Shown here piece by piece: positions 44,035-51,524 of a stretch of DNA of 59,827 bases. Numbering within the stretch: the first letter of the stretch is position 1; each line of letters starts with the position of its first letter. A program made the translations under genes and the position numbers. The notes beneath the pieces were generated by a model. That model was given only the letters and a program-made list of their open reading frames with translations, made no database searches and was not told the DNA's origin. This DNA comes from CAWDPQ01 sp049642465 (GTDB lineage Bacteria > Acidobacteriota > Vicinamibacteria > Vicinamibacterales > 2-12-FULL-66-21): the NCBI GenBank assembly GCA_049642465.1, contig JBAROV010000101.1, positions 1 to 59,827 of the forward strand. Reading direction: 5' to 3'.

Positions 44035-44080
44035 AAAGGGAAAAGGGAGAAGGGAGAAGGGAAATTTTCCCTTTTCCCTT
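44035..44080. terminator. AAAAGGG/CCCTTTT hairpin between convergent genes
   Basis: A run of AAAAGGG and GAAGGG words (44035-44063) is followed at once by TTTTCCCTTTTCCCTTTT. It starts two bases after the receptor 4 stop and ends at the lipoprotein stop. The long hairpin with T-runs on both strands is a good bidirectional terminator. Confidence 0.8.
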
Positions 44081-45007
44081 TTACTGATAAATCACCACCG
44101 CCGGTTCGGGCTCCAGCTTCATCACGTCCTTCTCCCCGAACAGGTTGGTATCTTCCTTGTAAAACAGTTTGATCGCCGGATATTCCAGCGGATGCCGCGC
44201 GACGATCGTCTTGTACATCGCCTTCTTCAAGGGACGATCGCCGAAGCCGTCCATGTCGAGCACGACGTCCACTACCGGGCTGTCCCGGATCTGGTGCTTG
44301 TCGCCGAGCATGTTCATCGTGAACTGGTGGACGATGAGCACCTTCGGCGGGAGGTTCTTGTCGCGGATGATCTTGTCGAGGAAGTCAATGGCGTCGTTGA
44401 CATCGCGCGCGGTCATGCGTCCGATCTTCCGGCCCGGTATTTCTCCTTCCGGCATCGCGAACTCGGGATCGAGCGCGAGGTAGACGTCGGGATCTTCGAG
44501 GTACTCCCTGAGGTACTCCATCTCGGCGCGGACGGTCGAGCGCCCAGGCTGAATGTCGAGAATCAATTTGAATTGATTGGCGCGGGCCTGCTCGAGGAGC
44601 GAGCCGATTAATGCCTTGGTCTCGCGCCGCCGCCACTTGCTGTCCTTGCCGGCCGCCGGCTGCGCGATCGTGGCAACCAGGTGATACGCCGGCAGGATCT
44701 TCTTCTGGGTCAGCGGCGCGTAGGCGTCGGCCTGTTTCTTCAGGCGGGCGGCGAGGTCGGCCCCCTGATGCCGCCCGAGCACCCCCATCCGGCCCGTTCG
44801 CGGATTCCCGTACCAAGTAATAAGGAGGTATTCCGACAGCACTGGACGCGGCGGGTCCGGAGACCTGGTCACCGGCGCCGGCGCCATGGCGGGTTCGCTG
44901 GCCGGGGGTGGCTGAGGGCTCCGCGCCTGCAGGCAGGCGGCTACCGAAGCGATGGTGACGATGACCAGTGCCGCACGTGAGAGAAAGAGGGTGTTGGGTG
45001 GTGTCAT
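44081..45007 (-). CDS. Uncharacterised lipoprotein, TIM-barrel-like
   Basis: 308 residues. Signal peptide ends in the lipobox SVAAC (Cys25), followed by a Pro/Ala-rich linker to about 55. The conserved body begins EYLLITWYGNP and contains MGVLGRHQGADLAARL, ILPAYHLVATIAQ, LILDIQPGRSTV, VYLALDPEFAM and VLIVHQFT. Alternating beta-strand-like and helical segments suggest a (beta/alpha)-barrel with acidic residues at strand ends. I recall similar unnamed lipoproteins in Actinobacteria and Chloroflexi, but no named family. The ATG was chosen for the lipobox spacing. Stands alone. Confidence 0.75.
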   Translation of the reverse strand: MTPPNTLFLSRAALVIVTIASVAACLQARSPQPPPASEPAMAPAPVTRSPDPPRPVLSEYLLITWYGNPRTGRMGVLGRHQGADLAARLKKQADAYAPLTQKKILPAYHLVATIAQPAAGKDSKWRRRETKALIGSLLEQARANQFKLILDIQPGRSTVRAEMEYLREYLEDPDVYLALDPEFAMPEGEIPGRKIGRMTARDVNDAIDFLDKIIRDKNLPPKVLIVHQFTMNMLGDKHQIRDSPVVDVVLDMDGFGDRPLKKAMYKTIVARHPLEYPAIKLFYKEDTNLFGEKDVMKLEPEPAVVIYQ

Positions 45008-45180
45008 GGGTTCCGCTGCGCGCGTGGATCGAACGAGCAATCCGGGTGCCGGGCCGCGAAGTGCAATCGCGGGCAAAAAATCTGAATTGCGTGGATCGAA
45101 ATGAGGGTTTCGTTACAACTCTGCGGAATCTCTTTCAGGTCTGATCTGTAGCCGGTCGCCGACGCGTGCTTCTTAGAGTA

Positions 45181-47499
45181 CTAGAAACGGAACAACCGCG
45201 TGAGCTTCAGGGTCACCCCGCGGTTCATCAGATTCGGAAATCCCGCACCCAGCGTGTCGCGTCCGTCGCTGTAGACCACGAACAGTTCGCTCAGCGGGCT
45301 GTACTCCCACCGGAATCGAATGTTGGTCGTGAACTGCCGGCTGGTCGAGTTGTACTGCACCAGCGCTGCGGTCAACATGCGCGGCGTGAATGAAAAGATC
45401 GTCCTCGCCGTCACGAGCGTTGCCGTGAACTGGCCGCCTGGCAGATCCACCCAGTTCACCGCCACACCAGGCTCGACCGACAGCCGCATCGTCAGTTGGG
45501 CGCGGCCGCGATAGGCGACGTCGGTCCGGCTCCCGTCGTAGAACGAGCCGTTCGCGAAACTGACGTCTCCTGAAACCCGGCGCTGTGTGCCGAGCGTGTA
45601 ATTCGCGCGCATGGTGGACGTGTGATACGCGCCGCCAGGTACGGGGGTTGCCGCAATCTCGAACGGCGAAGCAATGAACTCGAAATCGCGGTTGTAACCG
45701 ATGCCCCACGAGTCGCCGCTCTGCATCTCCGTCCGCACGCCGACGCGGACCTGCCGGTTCTCGAGCCGCCGATCGCCGTCGGTGAGATAGTCGATGGCGC
45801 CTTCGTAGTTGATACGACGGACGGCGGCAATCGAACCTGGCCGGCGGCTGATGCGCAGCTGCGCGATGTGCTCGATGAAGTCCCCCCGGCGGAGGAATCC
45901 GATCTCGGGCTTGAAGTTCCTGCCGACGCCCAGGGTTTCGACCTGCACGCCCAGGCGATCCGCATCGTAGTCGAACCGGGCGCGAAAGCTGCGGTCATCC
46001 CCCCCTACGTTGTCGGTGTCCGTTCCCGCGTAGTAGCCGACGATGTTCAAGCTTTGAAAGAAGGCGAGGTTGGCGTCGAGGCCGATCACGGTGTTGTCGT
46101 TCATCGACGAGGGTCTCGGGTTGGTCGAGGGATCGCCGGTGGCCCCGCCGAGGGTCGACGCGGCCGAGCGACGCGTTCCGATGAGCCCGATATAACTGCG
46201 CCGCAGGATGTCGCGTTTGATCCGCACCACGGCAAAGTTGGTCGAGGGCTCGCTCGCTTCCAGGCTCTCGCCGGTCTGAATGTCGAGCAGGCCGATGCTG
46301 TAACGTCCGGCCTTGCCGGTGACTCGTCCTCCTGCCTCAATCGGGACCGCGCGAGTGCCGCTCAGGCCGATCCGCCGGCTGAAAAACAGAACCGGCGTGT
46401 TCACGGGGGCCGACGTCGCGCTGCCGGTCGGCGGCGTGGTGCTGACGCCGCCGAACGCAAAGATCCCCTGACCTTCGAGAAAGAAGTCGCGCTTCTCCGG
46501 AAAGAGCAGGTTGAATCTCGTCAGGTTCACCTGCTGGTCGTCGTCTTCGACCTGGGCGAAGTCCGTGCGGTAGGTGAAGTCGGCAGCCAGGCTCTGCGTG
46601 ATGCCGTACTTGACGTCGAACCCGGCGTTGCGATCGAACCGGTTCTCGAAGAGCGGGTCCAGCATGCGGTCGGCTTTCATGTTGGCCACCGCATACGGCT
46701 TGATTTCGAGGTTGAGGGCGGAGGGCGGCGCCTCGAGGTTGACGAGCGTTGCCGCCTGAGAGAGCCTCAGGATGCCGCGCGCGCCGTACTGCCGCGGAAC
46801 CGGGCTCAGATAGGAGAGCTCGTTCTTCCAGCGCACGTTGCGCCGGATGTTGATGCCCCACACTTGCGGGCCGCTGCCGCGATACCGCAGCGATCGAAAG
46901 GGGATAGCCATCTCCGCCGTCCAACCCTCGGCGTCGCGCCGGCTCCGCGGGGTCCAGACGGTGTTCCAATTACGGTTGGTGTCGCGCTCGTCGGTGACCT
47001 GCGTGTCCCACGCGCCGCCGATGGAGTTCATCAGGAACTCGTAGCCGCTGCGGCGGTCGTGGAATGTATCGATGATGACGCTGATGTTGTCGTTCTGGCT
47101 GACGTTGCTGCCGTCACGGCGCATGTCGTTGGCCATGATCCGGTGCGGCTGGCTGTCGCGGCAGCGCGCCCCGATATAGATGTTGCGCGCGTCATAGAGG
47201 ATCCACACCAGCGTCGCCTCGGTGGCGACCTGTCCCTCGTCCGGATCCTGTTGGATAAAGCCCGTGATCGGAGGGAGCGACCGGTAAATCGGTTCGTCGA
47301 GCACGCCGTCGACACGAGGAGGCTCGTCCACGAACACGGCGCGCACGGTCACGCGACCCTCGCTGTCTCGCGTCATGACCGGCGCGTTCGAGGTCGGTGG
47401 TCCGCTGGGGGGATTCTGCGAGGCGGCAGCGGGTGGAGCAAGGATGAACACCGACATGACGCAGAGAAGAACGATTCGTCCGCACCCGCGTGCGATCAC
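45181..47499 (-). CDS. DUF5916 family outer-membrane protein with N-terminal CBM9-like domain
   Basis: 772 residues with GTG start: signal peptide about 1-27 (ending PPAAAS); a carbohydrate-binding family 9-like/DOMON beta-sandwich about 45-250 (PPRVDGVLDEPIYRS, RNIYIGARCRD, WTAEMAIPFRSLRY); then a DUF5916 region to the end, rich in amphipathic strands and ending LTRLFRF, consistent with an outer-membrane barrel. FPEKRDFFLEG is a family signature. The GTG overlaps the kinase stop as GTGA; an ATG 14 codons downstream would give a shorter signal peptide. Last gene of the signalling operon, so its production is tied to the kinases. Ligand unknown. Confidence 0.87.
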   Translation of the reverse strand: MIARGCGRIVLLCVMSVFILAPPAAASQNPPSGPPTSNAPVMTRDSEGRVTVRAVFVDEPPRVDGVLDEPIYRSLPPITGFIQQDPDEGQVATEATLVWILYDARNIYIGARCRDSQPHRIMANDMRRDGSNVSQNDNISVIIDTFHDRRSGYEFLMNSIGGAWDTQVTDERDTNRNWNTVWTPRSRRDAEGWTAEMAIPFRSLRYRGSGPQVWGINIRRNVRWKNELSYLSPVPRQYGARGILRLSQAATLVNLEAPPSALNLEIKPYAVANMKADRMLDPLFENRFDRNAGFDVKYGITQSLAADFTYRTDFAQVEDDDQQVNLTRFNLLFPEKRDFFLEGQGIFAFGGVSTTPPTGSATSAPVNTPVLFFSRRIGLSGTRAVPIEAGGRVTGKAGRYSIGLLDIQTGESLEASEPSTNFAVVRIKRDILRRSYIGLIGTRRSAASTLGGATGDPSTNPRPSSMNDNTVIGLDANLAFFQSLNIVGYYAGTDTDNVGGDDRSFRARFDYDADRLGVQVETLGVGRNFKPEIGFLRRGDFIEHIAQLRISRRPGSIAAVRRINYEGAIDYLTDGDRRLENRQVRVGVRTEMQSGDSWGIGYNRDFEFIASPFEIAATPVPGGAYHTSTMRANYTLGTQRRVSGDVSFANGSFYDGSRTDVAYRGRAQLTMRLSVEPGVAVNWVDLPGGQFTATLVTARTIFSFTPRMLTAALVQYNSTSRQFTTNIRFRWEYSPLSELFVVYSDGRDTLGAGFPNLMNRGVTLKLTRLFRF

Positions 47500-48689
47500 C
47501 GCTTGGCCGTAAGCCGCCAGAACTGGCCCTCCTTGAGCAACGTGATCTTGTGTCCCTTGGCGCGCAGCCGCTTGATCTCCATCAGCTTCAAACCGCCGTC
47601 CCGGCCGGCGGCCTGCAGCGGATTCGGTTTGCCGCGAACCACTACGGTAGTCCGCGCTGAGGGCATGCCGTGGACGATGGCGCCCGCGCGCTTCGCGGCC
47701 CGGACCGCCTCCTGCCGCGTTTTGCTGAGGATGCCGGTAAATGCCAGGTGGACGCCTTGCAGCGTGCGGAGTACCCCGGGATGGAGCGACGGCGGCGCCG
47801 TGCGAAGCGCGCCGATCATCTCGTCGGCACTCTCGTAACGCTTCCGCCGCTCGCCGATGCAGCGATACACGATTTCCTTCAGCTGATCGCTGCAGGCGAG
47901 CGATCGAACGTCGCGCGTCGTGATTCGCGCGCTCGCGTCCCCTTTGACCAGCATTCCGAGCAACTGGCCCACTTGATACACGTCGTCGCGCGCCTGCCAT
48001 TTCGGGACCGCGCGCGCGAGGATGTCGCTCGGCGCGGTCATCGCATTCAGCGTCCGGGCGGTCACGCCGCGCTGGTTCGTTTGCTGTTGCGCGATGCCGA
48101 AGTCACCAAGCTTGAGCCGCCGACCTTCGCAGACGAACACGTTCAACGGGGTGAGATCGCGGTGCAGCGTCTGGCCGCGATGCAGCTTGCCGAGCACTTC
48201 GAGAATGCCGGCAATCTCGCGGCGAACCGACGCCTCCGACCAGCCACGTGTGGTTTGCCGGAGAAATGCCGCAAGGTCGCCGTGCGGCGCGAACTCGAGC
48301 ACCAGACAGTAGAGGACCTTGACGTGCCCCTCGTCGGACGAAGGGAGGAGCGGGAAAATGTCGAAGAGCTGAATCGCTCGCGGATGGCCGTCGAGGACTT
48401 TGCCGAAGTAGGCCTCGCGGAGCCAGCCGTCGATGTGCGTACTGATCTTGACGCAAACGGTTTGAGGAACATCCGTCGAGCGCCCCAGCCGCTCGGCCAG
48501 GTACACCTGACCGAATCCGCCGCGGCCGAGCATGCGATCGACGCGATACCGGAGATTCGTCTCCGGGCTCACGATGACCTGACTCGGCGTCAGCAGATCA
48601 CCAGACTGTCGACGATGGGCGACCGCTGTACCAGCGGTCCGTGTCGTGGCATCGGAAGGGTATTGCAAAAGCGGGGTTCGATCGGGCAC
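47496..48689 (-). CDS. Ser/Thr protein kinase with C-terminal BRCT domain
   Basis: 397 residues. Hanks-type kinase domain about 48-295: glycine loop GRGGFG (55-60), ATP lysine Lys81 in VCVK, catalytic loop HRDLTPLN (176-183; Thr replaces the usual Lys at 180), DFG at 196-198. Residues about 309-397 match the BRCT fold: GVHLAFTGILSK, AAKRAGAIVH, TTVVVRG, QAAGRDGGLKLMEIKRL and KITLLKEGQFWRL, as in the C terminus of bacterial DNA ligase A. No transmembrane helix, so cytoplasmic. BRCT often binds phosphopeptides or DNA breaks. A longer frame to 48770 overlaps the receiver gene, so the GTG 11 bases after that gene was chosen. Confidence 0.88.
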   Translation of the reverse strand: MPDRTPLLQYPSDATTRTAGTAVAHRRQSGDLLTPSQVIVSPETNLRYRVDRMLGRGGFGQVYLAERLGRSTDVPQTVCVKISTHIDGWLREAYFGKVLDGHPRAIQLFDIFPLLPSSDEGHVKVLYCLVLEFAPHGDLAAFLRQTTRGWSEASVRREIAGILEVLGKLHRGQTLHRDLTPLNVFVCEGRRLKLGDFGIAQQQTNQRGVTARTLNAMTAPSDILARAVPKWQARDDVYQVGQLLGMLVKGDASARITTRDVRSLACSDQLKEIVYRCIGERRKRYESADEMIGALRTAPPSLHPGVLRTLQGVHLAFTGILSKTRQEAVRAAKRAGAIVHGMPSARTTVVVRGKPNPLQAAGRDGGLKLMEIKRLRAKGHKITLLKEGQFWRLTAKR

Positions 48690-48700
48690 TGCGGGCGATT

Positions 48701-49111
48701 CTACCGCAGCAAGTCGCTGGTCGCTGGCGAGAGCAACTCGTTGACGATCCGTCGCAGGTCTTCCTCCCACACCGGTTTGAAGTAGATTCGGGCGCCGCGT
48801 TCCCGCAGTTCCTCTGCAATCGATTCGTCAATGAAGTAATCACCGGTGACGATGGCGACCGGAATCGCCGCCCATGCAGGGTTCGATCGCAAACGGCGGA
48901 GACATTCGAGACCACCGACGAGTGGCATGTGGAGGTCCAGCAGGATGACGTCTGGCCTTTCGGTGCTTGCCGAGGCAAGCCCAGTTTCGACGCTGGGTTC
49001 GGCCCGCACGACATATTCTTCCGCGCGAAGCATGTGCCCAAACGTCTCGCGGGTAGTGGCGTCGTCGTCAATCACCAGGACGGTCACGCGAGGAATCTGC
49101 CTGTCGATCAT
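48701..49111 (-). CDS. Stand-alone receiver-domain protein
   Basis: 136-residue CheY-like receiver with acidic cluster Asp15-Asp17, phosphoacceptor Asp59 in LLDLHMPL and a conserved KPVWEEDL lysine near the end. No output domain. It starts two bases after the hybrid kinase stop and ends 11 bases before the Ser/Thr kinase. It may carry phosphate from the hybrid kinase or modulate the Ser/Thr kinase; the latter is inference. Confidence 0.92.
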   Translation of the reverse strand: MIDRQIPRVTVLVIDDDATTRETFGHMLRAEEYVVRAEPSVETGLASASTERPDVILLDLHMPLVGGLECLRRLRSNPAWAAIPVAIVTGDYFIDESIAEELRERGARIYFKPVWEEDLRRIVNELLSPATSDLLR

Positions 49112-49113
49112 CG

Positions 49114-51084
49114 TTACTGTGGCGATTCGGCCTGCAGCACATCACGGTGCAGGGCGTGACGGACTTTCGTCGCGAGTGTTTCGGGAGTGAATGGCTTGTG
49201 CAGCAGCGAGACGCCGGAGCTGAGCGACCCGAATCCAGTGGACAAGCGGTTGCCAAAACCGGACATGTAGAGCACGCGCATGCCCGGGCGCGTGGGGATG
49301 AGGCGTTGCGCCAAGTCCGGGCCGCTCATCAAGGGCATCACGACGTCGCTGAGGAGCAGGTGAATAGGCGCGTGGTGACACTCAGCTATGCGGATTGCAT
49401 GTGTCGTGTCGCTGGCGTCGAGGACGTGGTAGCCGTATCCGGTCAGCACTTTCCGGACGAGATCACGAATGGCCGTTTCATCTTCGACGAGCAGGATCGT
49501 TTCGGTGCCGCGAAGGTCGTTGGCCGGTCTCGTGGCGAGACTGACCGGTGTTTCGCTTTCGATCGTGGCCGGCAGGTAGATGACGAACCGGGTCCCCCGT
49601 TCAGGCTCGCTATCGACGGTAATCCAGCCGCCACTCTGCGTAACGACTCCAAAGACCATTGACAGACCGAGGCCGGTGCCCTTGCCGGGACCCTTGGTCG
49701 AGAAGAACGGCTCGAAAATGTGCTTCTTGACCTCAGGCGACATACCTGTACCGCTGTCGGTCATGCTCAATGCGACGCACTTATCAGAGACCGAGGGGTT
49801 GGCATCGCGCAGTTCCCGAGGCGTCGGCACGTTCGCGAGTTCGACGATTAAGCTACCACCCATCGGCATCGCGTCCCGCGCGTTGATGGCGAGATTGATT
49901 AATACCTGCTCGATCTGACCGGGGTCAGCCTTGACGCGCAAAAGGTCGGCAGCGTTGATCGCTCGAAGCTGCACATCCTCTCCGATCAGTCGGCCGAGCA
50001 TTTTTTCGACATCAGCAACGACCTGGCGAAGATCGAGCGTCCGCGGCTCGAGCACTTGCTTTCGACTGAATGCGAGCAACTGCCGCGTGAGGCCGCTCGC
50101 CCGCTGGCCCGCCTTGCGGATCTCTTCCACGTCCTGGGTCAGTTCGGCATCGTTCTCGACACGCTGCAACAGTAATTCGCTATAGCCAAGGATTGCCGTC
50201 AGGAGATTGTTGAAGTCGTGCGCAATGCCGCCGGCGAGCTGGCCGACCGCTTCCATCTTTTGCGCCTGACGAAACTGCTCCTCAGCCGATACTCGCTCGG
50301 TGATGTCAATGCCAATCCCGAGCACCTGAGGCGGCGTGTTCGGCATCAGCAGCGGGACCTTGCGCGTTTCAAACCAGCGAGCGCGCCCGCTCGCATCCGT
50401 GATCGTTTCCCGGGCAATGATTGCTGGCTGCCCTGTGGTCATCACGGTTCGATCCGTTGCCACCAGTTGCTCCACCTCTTCTGGCGTCAGCTTGAAGTCC
50501 CGATCGGTCTTGCCTACCAGGAGTTCGGGAGTCGTCCCGAACACCGCGGCCGTCGCTCTGTTTGCAAGGGTGTACGTGCCATTCCAGTCCTTGGCAAAAA
50601 TCACCGCGGGATTGCTGTCGATCACCGTCCGAAGAAAGTCCCGCTGCAACTGTAATTGGGCCTGCGCGTCGCGTCGTTCGGCGCGGTTTCGCGCTTCCTG
50701 CAGCTCGCGGCGAGTAGCCGGACCCAGACGCGCGAGGTTCTGCTTGGTCACGAAGTCGTGCGCGCCGGCCTTCAACAGACCGACGGCTGACTCTTCGTCG
50801 ATCGTTCCAGAGACCACGATAAAGGGCACGTCGATATTCCGGGTGCGGAGGTTCGCCAGTGCATCCCAGGAACTGAAGGACGGCAGGGAATGGTCGCTGA
50901 TAACCATGTGCGGCGCTGGCTCGAGCGCGGCGAGAAATTCCTCGAGCGTTTGGACTCGGGACACGTCCACAGTGAATCCTGCTTGCCGAAGGGCGCGGGT
51001 CACTAGCGCCGCGTCATCATCGGTGTCTTCGACGAGTAGGAGACGGAGCGGTTCGGAACCCGCGGGATTCATCGCCTCGATCAT
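49114..51084 (-). CDS. Hybrid histidine kinase (REC-PAS-HisKA-HATPase-REC)
   Basis: 656 residues, soluble. N-terminal receiver (about 12-130, acceptor Asp64 in ISDHSLP), PAS domain (about 150-265, NPAVIFAKDWNGTYTLAN), HisKA with phospho-His289 in GGIAHDFNNLL, HATPase domain (NLAINARDAM, DSGTGM, GKGTGLGLSMVFG) and C-terminal receiver (about 530-650, Asp580 in LLLSDVVMP). It looks like a phosphorelay hub taking input from the upstream kinase via the small receiver. Its ATG shares a base with the preceding stop (TGATG). Confidence 0.92.
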   Translation of the reverse strand: MIEAMNPAGSEPLRLLLVEDTDDDAALVTRALRQAGFTVDVSRVQTLEEFLAALEPAPHMVISDHSLPSFSSWDALANLRTRNIDVPFIVVSGTIDEESAVGLLKAGAHDFVTKQNLARLGPATRRELQEARNRAERRDAQAQLQLQRDFLRTVIDSNPAVIFAKDWNGTYTLANRATAAVFGTTPELLVGKTDRDFKLTPEEVEQLVATDRTVMTTGQPAIIARETITDASGRARWFETRKVPLLMPNTPPQVLGIGIDITERVSAEEQFRQAQKMEAVGQLAGGIAHDFNNLLTAILGYSELLLQRVENDAELTQDVEEIRKAGQRASGLTRQLLAFSRKQVLEPRTLDLRQVVADVEKMLGRLIGEDVQLRAINAADLLRVKADPGQIEQVLINLAINARDAMPMGGSLIVELANVPTPRELRDANPSVSDKCVALSMTDSGTGMSPEVKKHIFEPFFSTKGPGKGTGLGLSMVFGVVTQSGGWITVDSEPERGTRFVIYLPATIESETPVSLATRPANDLRGTETILLVEDETAIRDLVRKVLTGYGYHVLDASDTTHAIRIAECHHAPIHLLLSDVVMPLMSGPDLAQRLIPTRPGMRVLYMSGFGNRLSTGFGSLSSGVSLLHKPFTPETLATKVRHALHRDVLQAESPQ

Positions 51085-51524
51085 CAGTGCGAGTGCTGCG
51101 GCACCTGGTTCAAGACCAGCCAGTACAGGCCGAGCTGGCGAACTGCCTCGGTGAATTGCTCAAAATCCACCGGTTTGCGGATGTAACTGTTGGCGCCGAG
51201 CCTGTAACTTTCAACCAGGTCGCGCTCTTCATTCGAAGAAGTCAGAATGACGATTGGCATAACGGCCGTGCCAGGATCGGAGCGCAGGCGCCGCAACACC
51301 TCCAGCCCGTCGATCTTCGGCAGCTTCAAATCCAGCAGGACGAGTTGCGGAGGAGGGGCATCGGGGCGGCCGAGGAATTCGAGCGCTTCCGCCCCGTCGC
51401 GCAAAACGACGATGTCGTTGGCGATCGCATTCTTCTTCAACGCTCGCAGCGTCAGTGCTTCATCGTCCGGGTTATCTTCGACCAGCACGATTACGCGCGA
51501 CTCGGGTCCCATCAATCTGTTCAC
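51084..51524 (-). CDS. Rcp1-like single-domain response regulator
   Basis: 146 residues. Receiver with VLVEDNPDDEALTLRAL at the start, phosphoacceptor Asp65 in LLDLKLPK, and a C-terminal extension (FTEAVRQLGLYWLVLN) typical of Rcp1-type partners of phytochrome-like kinases. GTG start overlaps the kinase stop as GTGA; stop overlaps the hybrid kinase start as TGATG. Probably the direct phosphate acceptor from the membrane kinase encoded just upstream. Confidence 0.92.
   Translation of the reverse strand: MNRLMGPESRVIVLVEDNPDDEALTLRALKKNAIANDIVVLRDGAEALEFLGRPDAPPPQLVLLDLKLPKIDGLEVLRRLRSDPGTAVMPIVILTSSNEERDLVESYRLGANSYIRKPVDFEQFTEAVRQLGLYWLVLNQVPQHSH

Noticed and set aside
45622..47838. Open + strand frame of about 738 codons across the DUF5916 and kinase genes
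   Set aside because: It is antisense to two genes with clear domains, its product is Arg/Val/Asp-rich without recognisable motifs, and long antisense frames are expected in GC-rich DNA.
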